Below are positions 48,177 to 63,065 of a stretch of 64,000 nt of DNA, piece by piece. Every line of letters begins with the position of its first letter. Within the stretch, counting starts at the first letter, position 1. Made by a program: the position numbers and the translations under genes. The DNA is taken from NCBI RefSeq assembly GCF_024159085.1, contig NZ_JAMZDE010000001.1:372001-436000 (forward strand), read 5' to 3'. This stretch comes from Idiomarina rhizosphaerae (GTDB taxonomy: Bacteria > Pseudomonadota > Gammaproteobacteria > Enterobacterales > Alteromonadaceae). Below the pieces are notes generated by a model. It worked only from the letters and a program-made list of their open reading frames with translations. It searched no databases and was not told the DNA's origin.

Positions 48177-50126
48177 TTATTCAGTATCAACAATTGTCAT
48201 ATCAACAACTTGCTCAAACAAATTATCCTCGTTACCACCCAACATCCTATAAATTTGCTGATAACTCAATACTGCTTTTACATAATCTCTGGTTTCGTGG
48301 TACGGAATAGTTTCAACCCACACATCGGCAGCAACAGGCTCATCAGGTAACCACTCTTTAACTCTATAGTAGCCTGCATTATAGCTTGCCGTAGCTAATA
48401 ACCAATTATTCTCAAAACGGTGTTTCAACCGGCTTAAATAGTCAGTACCCAGACGTACATTGACGGCAGGGTCGTTCAAGCGTCGCCAACTATTATTTTT
48501 AGTGTCCAGTTGCTTTGCGGTACCAGGTAGAATTTGCATTAGCCCTCTGGCGCCCGCACTGGAATACGCGTCGTGCCGAAAGTTACTTTCCCTGCGCGTA
48601 ACAGCTAAAGCCCAGCTCTCATCTATTCCTGCGGCCTGTGACGCCCGTCCTAATATATCTTTGTAGGCTAAGGGGAAACGAATGCCCACAGCGTCAAAGT
48701 GCCCTATTTGCGCTAACGTCCATATAGCCTGATCGTGCCATCCCCACTCGCTGGCGAGATACGCCGCAACTTTTTGCTCTTCGCCATCGAGCTGTGTTAG
48801 TAAATGGTTCCATTCGCGCCGGGCGTCGACCCAACGCTCCAATTGAATCAGTTCGTAGGCACGTTGCACGCTAGGATGATTACGAATTTGCTCGAGCTGA
48901 ACAACACTGACTTCAAGTTTCTCTTGTTCAAGACTCACCGGCTTTTGCAATCTCGCAGCCGCCAGAAAACCGTAGTAATGTCGCTCATCTGATAAATCTT
49001 CATACAGCTCTTGTGCAGCCAAAGCATTACCGGTTACCTCCTGTGAGCGAGCCAGCCAGTAACGCCATTGGTTGCCCTGTCGAATGGCAACAGGCAGGCT
49101 TTGAATTGCGTCTCTCAGGCCTTCATAATCATTATCCTTTAGATAACTCGCCAGGCGCCACTGTAAAACTCGTTCATTTAATGCGTTGACCGGAACCCTG
49201 TCGTGCCACACACGGGCTTCGGGGTGAGAATTTAAGCTTAATGCAACAGCGAACTCTTCCGCGATACGCCCCTCTTGCTGTTCGGTAAACGGCAGTTGCG
49301 AACTGAGTTCTTTATAACTTCGCAGAGCAATGTTTTCATCACGCCAAACTAGCTTTGTTAAAGCATAGGTCACAATTTGCGCCTCTTTTCCGGGGTAGCG
49401 CCCTTTGTACCAGGAGCCGTCTTCAATGGCAGCCGGTGAATACCTCACTTTATGATAAAACTCCCCCAGATATTGCTGTAACTCGGGTAATAAGCCGGTT
49501 AAATACGGAAGTAGAGTAGGGTTGCCGTGCTCAGCGGCCAATTCCAATCGTTCCCACACTTTTTCTTCGGTGCGCCCACCCAATTCCGTCCATTCGTCCA
49601 AAATCGGATCACAAGCCGACGGAAGCGAAAACCCGTGCTTCCAGATAGCATCCACCTGACGTTTAAAAGGTCCGTCTCCCAAACCCGTTTTACGTTGCGA
49701 CTCTATAAATTGACAACGATGAGTCAGAGTTCCTGGATGCCGGAAATCCCGAATAAAGCGTGAATATTCATTTTGTCCCGCCAGATAGGTAAGCCAGGGT
49801 TGTCTTAATTGCCAATCCAGGGGTGTCTTTTCATACTTTTCAAGAAAAGCCAGCACGCGGTCTTCATTAGCCAGATATCCAACTTGCTCAAGCCGGGCCA
49901 ACTCCAGATACGGCACTAAAGGATAACCCTTCAGCTTTTGAAGTAGTAACTGATACTCGGCCAGACGACCGCGTTTAGCCGCGTACTCTGCTTTTCTGAA
50001 TAGCTCACGCTGCTGCTCCCGTTGTTTTGTATCAACAGGTTCAGACTGAACCACACCACTGCTTAACAGGAACAACACGAAAAACAATGACGCACTGTAA
50101 CGTATGATAAACGACTGCTTTTTCAT
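48177..50126 (-). CDS. slt: Soluble lytic murein transglycosylase
   Basis: Periplasmic enzyme cleaving the MurNAc-GlcNAc bond of peptidoglycan. 649 residues (E. coli 645). Signal peptide about 1-29. A long helical superhelix precedes the catalytic domain. The catalytic Glu is in ALAVTRRESNFRHDAYSS near residue 518, followed by GARGLMQILPGTA and NVRLGTDYLS. No ribosome site is obvious at the ATG. Confidence 0.95.
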   Translation of the reverse strand: MKKQSFIIRYSASLFFVLFLLSSGVVQSEPVDTKQREQQRELFRKAEYAAKRGRLAEYQLLLQKLKGYPLVPYLELARLEQVGYLANEDRVLAFLEKYEKTPLDWQLRQPWLTYLAGQNEYSRFIRDFRHPGTLTHRCQFIESQRKTGLGDGPFKRQVDAIWKHGFSLPSACDPILDEWTELGGRTEEKVWERLELAAEHGNPTLLPYLTGLLPELQQYLGEFYHKVRYSPAAIEDGSWYKGRYPGKEAQIVTYALTKLVWRDENIALRSYKELSSQLPFTEQQEGRIAEEFAVALSLNSHPEARVWHDRVPVNALNERVLQWRLASYLKDNDYEGLRDAIQSLPVAIRQGNQWRYWLARSQEVTGNALAAQELYEDLSDERHYYGFLAAARLQKPVSLEQEKLEVSVVQLEQIRNHPSVQRAYELIQLERWVDARREWNHLLTQLDGEEQKVAAYLASEWGWHDQAIWTLAQIGHFDAVGIRFPLAYKDILGRASQAAGIDESWALAVTRRESNFRHDAYSSAGARGLMQILPGTAKQLDTKNNSWRRLNDPAVNVRLGTDYLSRLKHRFENNWLLATASYNAGYYRVKEWLPDEPVAADVWVETIPYHETRDYVKAVLSYQQIYRMLGGNEDNLFEQVVDMTIVDTE

Positions 50127-50129
50127 TAA

Positions 50130-50147
50130 TTCAAACGCATGTTTAAA
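50130..50147. promoter_or_regulatory. PsrA-like operator upstream of fadBA
   Basis: TTCAAACGCATGTTTAAA is a near-perfect palindrome (half sites TTCAAAC and GTTTAAA, one mismatch). It fits the reported PsrA pattern of GAAAC/CAAAC and GTTTG-type halves around 4 bases. PsrA controls fatty-acid oxidation in several gammaproteobacteria that lack FadR. It lies 114 bases before fadB and 3 bases before slt on the other strand. Confidence 0.5.
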
Positions 50148-50261
50148 TAACCGTTGAAAAATTGGCGTATTCGCGCCAAACTCTCTCTACCTTAACCCAA
50201 AGCTATAGCAGAATCAGTTTCTTTATAGCAACAAATTAATGGAAGTCGTGGGAGACCCAAG

Positions 50262-53602
<3,341 letters not shown>

Positions 53603-53645
53603 AAAGAAACGGGGGCAGCTGGGTAGTTTACCTTTCTGCCCTACG

Positions 53646-53676
53646 AAAAAGGGGCCGGGAAGGCTCGCCCCTTTTT
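53646..53676 (+). terminator. Rho-independent terminator of fadBA
   Basis: A 10-pair perfect stem (AAAAAGGGGC 53646-53655 with GCCCCTTTTT 53667-53676) closes an 11-base loop. The run of five T belongs to the stem and tail, 43 bases past the fadA stop. Confidence 0.82.
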
Positions 53677-53683
53677 ATTGTCA

Positions 53684-53769
53684 GGAAAGACTCAGAAACA
53701 CGCCGTAAACCCATCCCTGGGGGCTTGACTGCAGCCATCCATGGCTGCAGACAGTTTCTGAGTATTTCC
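53684..53769. repeat. REP-like nested inverted-repeat element
   Basis: An outer stem pairs GGAAAGACTCAGAAAC (53684-53699) with 53754-53769 at 15 of 16 positions. Inside is a perfect 10-base palindrome (CTGCAGCCAT 53729-53738, ATGGCTGCAG 53741-53750, loop CC). A smaller CCC/GGG hairpin lies around 53710-53723. Both inner hairpins contain a CATCC motif. I recall similar AAACCCATCCCTGGGGGC elements scattered in marine gammaproteobacteria; that is memory, not a search. Confidence 0.75.
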
Positions 53770-53869
53770 CGCCAACAAGCAGCGGGTCAATTCTCCCCAC
53801 TCCCCTGACTCTTACGCAAGCAAAGTGCTAAACTATCCAGTAATTACACTTAACGTCTTTAAAAAAATA

Positions 53870-54109
53870 ATGACTCAAATTAACTGCGACAAAGAGCTGA
53901 ACACCTTAGGCCTTAAATGCCCGGAGCCCGTTATGCTGGTGCGTGCGACTATTCGTAAAATGGATGTTGGTCAGGTTTTACTGATTATTGCGGATGATCC
54001 CGCAACAACCCGGGATATTCCGGGCTTTTGCGAATTTATGGAGCATGATTTGGTGGGCTCTGAAACAGAAGAAACGCCTTACCGTTACTGGGTTAGGAAG
54101 TCACATTAA
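53870..54109 (+). CDS. tusA: Sulfur carrier protein TusA
   Basis: Delivers sulfur to the TusBCD relay for tRNA 2-thiouridine. The ATG at 53870 fits the family length (79 residues; E. coli 81); the frame is open upstream. The active Cys is in LGLKCPEPV near residue 18, and the segment [21 protein letters not shown] is nearly identical to E. coli. No clear ribosome site. Confidence 0.93.
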   Translation: MTQINCDKELNTLGLKCPEPVMLVRATIRKMDVGQVLLIIADDPATTRDIPGFCEFMEHDLVGSETEETPYRYWVRKSH

Positions 54110-54112
54110 TAA

Positions 54113-54142
54113 CCTGACGCGGGTGCGTCAGGCGTTTTCTTT
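54113..54142 (+). terminator. Rho-independent terminator of tusA
   Basis: CCTGACGC (54113-54120) pairs perfectly with GCGTCAGG (54125-54132) around GGGT, followed by CGTTTTCTTT. It overlaps the stop codon of the convergent GNAT gene. Confidence 0.8.
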
Positions 54143-54619
54143 ATTCAGATACAACTCCCAAAATTCCGCTTTACCTACGTCACCTAATTCATAAGGTGCA
54201 AAGCCGAAGTTCTCATAGGCTTTTTTCGCCCGGTCATTGTTCTCAAGCACTTCCAGAGTCAATTTTACGCAGCCGCGAAATTCCGCCAGCGTTTTCACTT
54301 CTTCTAAAAGCTTTTTAGCAACGCCCTGCCCCCGGTATTCGGGAATAACGGCTATGTCATGAATATTCATTAACGGTTTTGCTGCGAAGGTTGAGAAGCC
54401 TTCTACACAGTTTGCAACGCCAACCGGAGTGTCACCATCGTAGGCCAGTAAAGAAAAGACATGGTCTCGTTTTGCCATTTCGTCTATTAAGCTTTCTTTG
54501 ACGTCATCTGATATGCCCTCGCCACCACCCATTGGGTCTTTGGCATAAGCGTCCAGCATGGAAATAACGGCATTACGGTGTTTGGGGTTGCTGTAGTCCG
54601 CAAGAGTAATTTCTATCAT
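54128..54619 (-). CDS. GNAT family N-acetyltransferase
   Basis: About 163 residues. The start at ATG 54619 (MIEITLADYS) follows an AAGGA; the in-frame ATG at 54634 lacks a site but cannot be excluded. The acetyl-CoA signature is DIAVIPEYRGQGVAKKLLEEV, then LTLEVLENNDRAKKAYENFGF. The segment LLDAYAKDPMGGGEGI near the N-terminus is typical of a subgroup with unknown substrate. Two bases (or more) after tag on the same strand. Confidence 0.88.
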   Translation of the reverse strand: MIEITLADYSNPKHRNAVISMLDAYAKDPMGGGEGISDDVKESLIDEMAKRDHVFSLLAYDGDTPVGVANCVEGFSTFAAKPLMNIHDIAVIPEYRGQGVAKKLLEEVKTLAEFRGCVKLTLEVLENNDRAKKAYENFGFAPYELGDVGKAEFWELYLNKENA

Positions 54620-54635
54620 TCTTCCTTCGCTCATT

Positions 54636-55235
54636 TTACAACGTAAACTGTTTCATTTGGTCAGCAACAGGCTGATAACAATGACAGCTAGTAACATGGT
54701 CGTTCACCATACCAACTGCTTCCATAAAAGCATAGCAAATGGTCGGACCGACAAACTTAAAGCCTTCCTTTTTTAACGCTTTTGCCATGCTTTGGGAAGC
54801 CTTGGTTTCTGTTGGGATCTCACTTTGCGTTGGGTACGCATTAATAATCGGTGAGCCACCTACAAACTCCCACAGCCACTGCTCAAATTTAACGCCCTTT
54901 TCTTCCATTCTTATATACGCTTCAGCGTTAGTAAAAATGGCATCAATTTTGGCCTTGCTGCGGATAATATCACGGTTGCTGTACAACAATTCACGATCAG
55001 CGTCACTCATTGCCACAATAGCTTGTGGGTCAAAACCTAAAAAGGCTTTCTCATAGCCGGCCTGTTTACGCAGAATGGTTAACCAGCTAAGCCCCGCCTG
55101 CTGCCCGTCCAGACACAATTTAGCAAAAAGTTCTATCGGGTCGCTTACCGGACGCCCCCACACATTGTCATGATAAGCGCGGTAGTCGTCAGTAGATTCA
55201 CACCAGGAACACCGTTCTGGCTGATTATTTGTCAT
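54636..55235 (-). CDS. tag: DNA-3-methyladenine glycosylase I
   Basis: Removes 3-methyladenine from alkylated DNA. The ATG at 55235 has GGGGAAGG upstream; the frame extends six codons further. 199 residues (E. coli 187). Family features: [51 protein letters not shown] and the zinc-binding [11 protein letters not shown]. Divergent from glyQ. Confidence 0.95.
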   Translation of the reverse strand: MTNNQPERCSWCESTDDYRAYHDNVWGRPVSDPIELFAKLCLDGQQAGLSWLTILRKQAGYEKAFLGFDPQAIVAMSDADRELLYSNRDIIRSKAKIDAIFTNAEAYIRMEEKGVKFEQWLWEFVGGSPIINAYPTQSEIPTETKASQSMAKALKKEGFKFVGPTICYAFMEAVGMVNDHVTSCHCYQPVADQMKQFTL

Positions 55236-55328
55236 GCCTTCCCCTATAACCAAGGCGATTCAGAGGGTATAATCTACGCATATTTTTCGACCTTCGGTCA
55301 ACCACAAATAACAAAGCAGAGAATGCGT

Positions 55329-56249
55329 ATGTCGACGTACGATGTGAAAACCTTTCAGGGGCTTATTCTTGCTCTTCAGGATTACTGGGCTCAGCAAGGC
55401 TGTGCCGTGGTTCAACCACTAGATATGGAGGTTGGTGCGGGTACCTTTCATCCAATGACCTTTCTGCGCTCATTAGGCCCGGAGCCAGCCAGTTTTGCCT
55501 ATGTGCAACCCTGCCGCCGCCCTACCGATGGCCGGTATGGTGAGAACCCAAACCGCCTGCAGCACTATTATCAGTTTCAGGTCATTATGAAACCATCGCC
55601 TAAGGACATTCAGGAGCTTTATCTGGGGTCTTTAGAAATGCTGGGATTTGACACACTAACTCACGACATACGCTTTGTAGAAGACAACTGGGAATCTCCT
55701 ACTCTGGGTGCCTGGGGCCTGGGCTGGGAAGTTTGGCTTAACGGTATGGAAGTCACTCAGTTTACTTACTTCCAACAGGTAGGCGGTATCGAATGTCGCC
55801 CTGTGGCCGGAGAAATTACCTACGGCCTGGAGCGTTTGGCCATGTACATTCAGGGTGTGGACAGCATCTACGACCTGGTCTGGACCGACGGCCTTCGCGG
55901 TAAGATCTTGTATCGCGACGTTTTTCATCAGAATGAAGTTGAGCAATCGACTTACAACTTTGAATACGCTGACGTTGATGTACTTTTCCGTCGCTTCGAC
56001 GACTGCGAAAAAGAATGTGAGCTGTTAATAGAGAAGTCCCTGGCTTTACCCGCGTACGAGCAGGTTATGCGCGCATCTCACGCCTTTAACTTACTGGATG
56101 CCCGACACGCTATCTCTGTGACCGAAAGGCAGCGCTACATACTGCGCGTCAGAACCATGGCAAAAGCCGTTGCCGAAGTCTATTACCAGACGCGTGAAGC
56201 TCTTGGCTTCCCTTTAGCCGACGATAAAAACAAACCAGCAGCGAACTAA
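55329..56249 (+). CDS. glyQ: Glycyl-tRNA synthetase alpha subunit
   Basis: 306 residues (E. coli 303). The ATG at 55329 is chosen over 55323 because AGAGA then has better spacing. Class II core: [61 protein letters not shown], and WNL-type [25 protein letters not shown] region. Works as a tetramer with GlyS; glyS follows after 12 bases. Confidence 0.97.
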   Translation: MSTYDVKTFQGLILALQDYWAQQGCAVVQPLDMEVGAGTFHPMTFLRSLGPEPASFAYVQPCRRPTDGRYGENPNRLQHYYQFQVIMKPSPKDIQELYLGSLEMLGFDTLTHDIRFVEDNWESPTLGAWGLGWEVWLNGMEVTQFTYFQQVGGIECRPVAGEITYGLERLAMYIQGVDSIYDLVWTDGLRGKILYRDVFHQNEVEQSTYNFEYADVDVLFRRFDDCEKECELLIEKSLALPAYEQVMRASHAFNLLDARHAISVTERQRYILRVRTMAKAVAEVYYQTREALGFPLADDKNKPAAN

Positions 56250-56261
56250 GGAGAGCAGAGC

Positions 56262-58328
56262 GTGCAAAAAGAAAACTTATTAATTGAGTTAGGTACTGAA
56301 GAGCTTCCTCCAAAAGCCTTAAAGTCGCTGCGTGACAGCTTAAAGTCGGGTGTTGAGTCAGGCTTAAAAGGCGCAGAACTCAGTTTTGATAGCATCGAGG
56401 CGTATGCAACCCCTCGCCGACTAGCCGTTCTGGTGAAACAAGTTGAAACCGAACAGCAGGACAAAGAAGTCGAGAAGCGCGGGCCAGCAGTAAATGTGGC
56501 CTTTGACGATACCGGCAAGCCAACTAAAGCTGCCGAAGGCTGGGCACGTTCAAACGGTATTACTGTAGAGCAGGCTGACCGCCTTAAAACAGACAAAGGC
56601 GAATGGCTGCTGCATAAGGCCACCGTAAAAGGTCAGACGCTCTCTGACTTAGTTCAGGGTATTCTGGAAGCGGCAATCAAAACCCTACCTATTCCGAAGC
56701 CGATGCGTTGGGGCGATAGCACCGCACAGTTTATTCGCCCTGTGCACACGCTCACTGTCATGCTGGGAAGCGAACTTATTGAAGCTGAAATTCTGGAAAC
56801 CAAGAGTGCTCGTTTTATCCAGGGCCACCGCTTTCATTCGCCCCAAGGTTTTGAGCTCGATCATGTCGACAATTATTTATCTAAGCTGCTTGAAGCGAAA
56901 GTGATCGCTAACTTCGAAGAGCGTATTGAAACCATTCAGTCAGAAGTATCACGTCTTGCCTCAGAACTCGGCGGCCAGGTTATTCAGGATGACGAGTTAG
57001 TTGAGGAAGTTGCAGCCTTGGTGGAATGGCCCGTTGCTTTAACGGCAAGTTTCGATCAAGGTTTCCTCGCGGTACCAAAAGAACCGCTTATCGTTACCAT
57101 GAAAGATGACCAACGTTACTTTCCGGTGGAAGATGGCAAAGGTAACTTACTGCCACAGTTTATTTTCATTACCAATATTGAAAGCCGTGACCCTCAGCAG
57201 ATCATTAAGGGTAACGAGAAAGTCGTTCGCCCTCGCCTGGCGGATGCACAGTTTTTCTTTGAGTCTGATAAGAAAACGACTTTAGAATCGCGAGTTGCTG
57301 CACTGGACTCTGTTCTGTTCCAAAAAGAACTGGGTAGTATTGGCGACAAAGCTCGTCGTATATCGGTGTTAGCAGGGAAAATTGCAAACCAGTTAACTGC
57401 CGACGTAAAAGCGTCAGAACGAGCCGGTCTGCTGTGCAAGGCCGATTTGGTTTCCGATATGGTTTCTGAGTTCCCTGAAACCCAGGGCGTCATGGGTAAA
57501 CACTATGCGTTAAACGACGGCGAAAGCCCGGTAGTAGCCGAAGCAATAGAACAGCACTACTGGCCTCGTTTTTCCGGTGACGAACTGCCTTTAACTAAAG
57601 AGGCTTGTGCCGTCGCTTTAGCGGACAAACTGGATACGTTGGTTGGTATATTCGGTATTGGTCAGGTACCTAAAGGTGACCGTGACCCATTTGCTTTGCG
57701 CCGTGCCGCTCTAGGTTTGTTGCGTACTCTGGTAGAACGAGAGCTTTCATTAGACTTACATGAACTGTTAGCGTCATCCGTCGAAGGCTTTGGTGACAAG
57801 CTATCAAATAACACTGTCGCTACTGATGTTTTCGATTTTCTACTCGGTCGTTTTCGTCCCTGGTACCAGGATCAAGGCATTTCCGTCGATGTTATCCAGT
57901 CGGTACTTGCCCGTTCACCCTCTAAGCCAACGGACTTCGACCAAAGGGTAAAGGCTGTTCAGTCATTTAAGTCTATGGATTCTGCTGCCAGCCTTGCCGC
58001 AGCCAATAAGCGGGTGGGTAATATCCTGGCAAAATCAGACGAAGAGATATCCGGTAACGTGAATGAAGTTCTTTTGCAGGAGGAGCCTGAAACAGCACTT
58101 TACCGGTTAGTTAAACAAACGGAAGACGTTGTTAAGCCGCTTATTGCTGATGGTAAATACAGTGACGCCCTAACGCATTTATCAGAGCTTAAAGAGCCTG
58201 TGGATGCGTTTTTTGAGCATGTCATGGTTAACGCAGATGACGGCAAAGTCCGTATTAACCGCCTGAACTTGTTGTTCCGCTTGCGTCAGCTCTTCTTGGA
58301 AATAGCGGATATTTCTTTGCTTCAGTAA
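56262..58328 (+). CDS. glyS: Glycyl-tRNA synthetase beta subunit
   Basis: 688 residues (E. coli 689), GTG start preceded by AAGGAG. N-terminus [15 protein letters not shown]; the segments [27 protein letters not shown] and [17 protein letters not shown] are characteristic. It recognises tRNA and is needed for the activity of GlyQ. It ends at a terminator shared with gyrB. Confidence 0.97.
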   Translation: MQKENLLIELGTEELPPKALKSLRDSLKSGVESGLKGAELSFDSIEAYATPRRLAVLVKQVETEQQDKEVEKRGPAVNVAFDDTGKPTKAAEGWARSNGITVEQADRLKTDKGEWLLHKATVKGQTLSDLVQGILEAAIKTLPIPKPMRWGDSTAQFIRPVHTLTVMLGSELIEAEILETKSARFIQGHRFHSPQGFELDHVDNYLSKLLEAKVIANFEERIETIQSEVSRLASELGGQVIQDDELVEEVAALVEWPVALTASFDQGFLAVPKEPLIVTMKDDQRYFPVEDGKGNLLPQFIFITNIESRDPQQIIKGNEKVVRPRLADAQFFFESDKKTTLESRVAALDSVLFQKELGSIGDKARRISVLAGKIANQLTADVKASERAGLLCKADLVSDMVSEFPETQGVMGKHYALNDGESPVVAEAIEQHYWPRFSGDELPLTKEACAVALADKLDTLVGIFGIGQVPKGDRDPFALRRAALGLLRTLVERELSLDLHELLASSVEGFGDKLSNNTVATDVFDFLLGRFRPWYQDQGISVDVIQSVLARSPSKPTDFDQRVKAVQSFKSMDSAASLAAANKRVGNILAKSDEEISGNVNEVLLQEEPETALYRLVKQTEDVVKPLIADGKYSDALTHLSELKEPVDAFFEHVMVNADDGKVRINRLNLLFRLRQLFLEIADISLLQ

Positions 58329-58352
58329 CTAACACTTTGATTTTTAATAAAT

Positions 58353-58388
58353 AAAAAGCCGGCTTCATTTTCATGAGCCGGCTTTTTT
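58353..58388. terminator. Bidirectional Rho-independent terminator between glyS and gyrB
   Basis: A perfect 12-pair stem (58353-58364 with 58376-58387) has A runs on one side and T runs on the other, so it works on both strands. It separates the convergent glyS and gyrB ends. Confidence 0.88.
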
Positions 58389-58419
58389 GTTGCCTATTAC
58401 TTAATATCGCTGTTAAGCC

Positions 58420-60852
<2,433 letters not shown>

Positions 60853-61917
60853 TCATTCGTTTATTACCCCATGTTCCACGTGGAACATTCGGGGTGATTT
60901 TTGAAATTTATCCGACAACTGCTTTCCAGTAATTGCGGTGATAAACACTTGTGCGTCTAGATTTTCTAACTCACGACAGAGTAACGCCTGGTTTCTTGAA
61001 TCAAGCTCTGACGTTAAATCATCGACTAAATAAATGCAGGGTTGCCTTTTTATTTTTTGGTAATGCTTCCCTTGCGCTAACTTTAAAGCGGTTATCGCGG
61101 TCTTTAATTGTCCGCGAGACAGGCGATGTTTTACTTCCACCCCGTCCGCTATCACTTTTATATCTGCCTTATGTGCCCCAACTGAGGTAAAGCCGTATTT
61201 CTTATCTTTCTCTGTATGGCTTTCTAAGGCGCCAAATAAGCTTTGGCTAGTATCCCAGCCCGATTTTAATCGAACCTCCATTGTAACATCGGAGAGAAAA
61301 GATTTCGCTAGTTCTTGTATATAATCATTCAGTTCTTCTAGGTATTTTTCGCGACTTTTACTAATGCGTTCACCATAATAAGCCAACTGCTCCTTCCAAT
61401 ATCTGTCTTCTCTTACAGGAAGCGAGCGTTGCTTGAGTAAACTGTTTCTTTGTTTGAGGAGTTGAGTGTACGCAACCCAGTCGGAATAAAAGGAGTGTTC
61501 CACGTGGAACACTCCCCAGTCTATAAACTGTCTTCTCTGCCCCGGACCTTCCAATAAAATATCGACGGACTCGGGCGTTAATAGTTGTACCGGTACCAAG
61601 CGGGCGACATCGGACATACGCTGAACATTGCCGCCATTCAACCTAAGCGACTGCTCACCGTCGGCGCTGCGTCTTACACCTATAGCGTAATCTTGGGAAC
61701 GGCAAAATACAGTAAAGCCCTGGTTTCCTTCTTTAATCAACTGACGAAAACCACCCGGCCGAAAAGAACGCCCAAAGCCGAGCAAATAGATAGCTTCAAG
61801 CAAGCTCGTTTTACCGGAACCATTATCGCCGGTAATCACATTAATTTTTGGGCTGGGAGATAGAACCACTTCTGAAAAGTTTCGGAAGTGGCTTAAATTC
61901 AACGTCTCAATGAACAT
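60853..61917 (-). CDS. recF: DNA replication and repair protein RecF
   Basis: 354 residues (E. coli 357). SMC-like ATPase: Walker A GDNGSGKTS near residue 34; Walker B/D-loop YLVDDLTSELD near residue 308. Recruits RecOR and RecA to gaps. Two parS-like sites lie in the frame, giving the peptide FHVEH twice (near residue 140 and near the C-terminus, MFHVEHGVINE). RecF normally has no such C-terminal sequence, so it may be imposed by the parS site. Confidence 0.96.
   Translation of the reverse strand: MFIETLNLSHFRNFSEVVLSPSPKINVITGDNGSGKTSLLEAIYLLGFGRSFRPGGFRQLIKEGNQGFTVFCRSQDYAIGVRRSADGEQSLRLNGGNVQRMSDVARLVPVQLLTPESVDILLEGPGQRRQFIDWGVFHVEHSFYSDWVAYTQLLKQRNSLLKQRSLPVREDRYWKEQLAYYGERISKSREKYLEELNDYIQELAKSFLSDVTMEVRLKSGWDTSQSLFGALESHTEKDKKYGFTSVGAHKADIKVIADGVEVKHRLSRGQLKTAITALKLAQGKHYQKIKRQPCIYLVDDLTSELDSRNQALLCRELENLDAQVFITAITGKQLSDKFQKSPRMFHVEHGVINE
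60872..60887. other. parS site at the 3' end of recF
   Basis: TGTTCCACGTGGAACA is a perfect 16-base palindrome identical to the ParB-binding consensus in gammaproteobacteria. It is inside the last codons of recF. Confidence 0.88.
61492..61515. other. parS site within recF, extended palindrome
   Basis: The core TGTTCCACGTGGAACA at 61496-61511 is flanked by GGAG and CTCC, giving a perfect 24-base palindrome. It is read in recF as VFHVEH. About 610 bases from the other recF site. Confidence 0.9.
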
Positions 61918-61930
61918 TTATGAGGCAGGG

Positions 61931-63034
61931 TTACAAACGCATCGGCATAATAACGTAACAGCAAGACTCATCGTGCTGAGGTTCAATTAAAGCACTGCTG
62001 TTTGAATCAGACAGAGTAAAAGAAACTTGTTCGTCATCAATATTATTTAAGACATCTAGTAAATAGCTAACGTTGAAGCCAATTTCCAGATCATCGCCTT
62101 GATAATCCACTTCTATCACTTCTTCCGCTTGTTCCTGCTCGGGGTTCGTCGCCGTAATGCAAAGTTCACCACTACTCAAGTTCAAACGCACACCGCGAAA
62201 CTTCTCATTAGAAAGAATGGATGCCCGCCCAAAAGACTGACGCAAGGCATCACGATGGGCAACAATGACCTTGTCTCCACCGCTCGGTAAGACACGGCGG
62301 TAATCAGGGAAACGGCCATCTACCAGCTTACTTGTAAAAACAAGCTCTGGTGTTTCCACTCTAATATGGTTGTTTCCTATCGACACCGACACTTCCTGAT
62401 CGTCATCACCTAGCAACCGAAGTAACTCGACCACACCTTTACGCGGAACAATCACCTGGCGTTGAGCCAAACCTGGCTGATCAATAGCACAAGTGCTCAT
62501 GGCTAAACGGTGGCCATCGGTCGCTACGGAACGCAACATGCCGTTATCGGTTTCGAACAACATGCCGTTTAGATAATAACGCACGTCCTGATTCGCCATG
62601 GAGAAATGCGTTTTTAACATTAAATCTTTTAACACCGCCTGCTCTGTTACCAAATGAATGTCGCTTTTCCAGTCGTCGATATTTGGAAAGTCATCTGAAG
62701 ACAGGGTACTCAATTTAAATTTGCTGCGACCAGATTTAACCGTGGCACTGTCTTCCTGCGAGGTAAACTCGATGGTCGAACCCTCAGGTAAGCTGCGCAC
62801 AATATCCAGCAACTTCTTCGCTGGTACAGTAACAGCCGCATCCATATCGGCTGACTCGAGCGGTACAGCCGAAACCAGTTCAACCTCAAGGTCTGTTCCG
62901 GTTAGTTTAAGCTGACCGTTATCGACCTGGAGCAACAAATTCGAAAGAATAGGTAAGGTATGCCGCCGTTCAACAGCGCCACTTACAACCTGCAGCGGCT
63001 TTAAAAAAGCATCGCGGTTAATTGAAAATTTCAT
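61931..63034 (-). CDS. dnaN: DNA polymerase III beta subunit (sliding clamp)
   Basis: 367 residues (E. coli 366). Three clamp domains without catalytic residues. Family features: MKFSINRDAFLKPLQVVSGAVERRHTLPILSN at the N-terminus (only partly quoted), LLDIVRSLP, YYLNGMLFE, and the C-terminal CCYVIMPMRL, a usual clamp ending. Lies 31 bases after dnaA and 13 before recF. Confidence 0.98.
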   Translation of the reverse strand: MKFSINRDAFLKPLQVVSGAVERRHTLPILSNLLLQVDNGQLKLTGTDLEVELVSAVPLESADMDAAVTVPAKKLLDIVRSLPEGSTIEFTSQEDSATVKSGRSKFKLSTLSSDDFPNIDDWKSDIHLVTEQAVLKDLMLKTHFSMANQDVRYYLNGMLFETDNGMLRSVATDGHRLAMSTCAIDQPGLAQRQVIVPRKGVVELLRLLGDDDQEVSVSIGNNHIRVETPELVFTSKLVDGRFPDYRRVLPSGGDKVIVAHRDALRQSFGRASILSNEKFRGVRLNLSSGELCITATNPEQEQAEEVIEVDYQGDDLEIGFNVSYLLDVLNNIDDEQVSFTLSDSNSSALIEPQHDESCCYVIMPMRL

Positions 63035-63065
63035 GACTGAGTCCCCTGTTTATAACGACATACTT

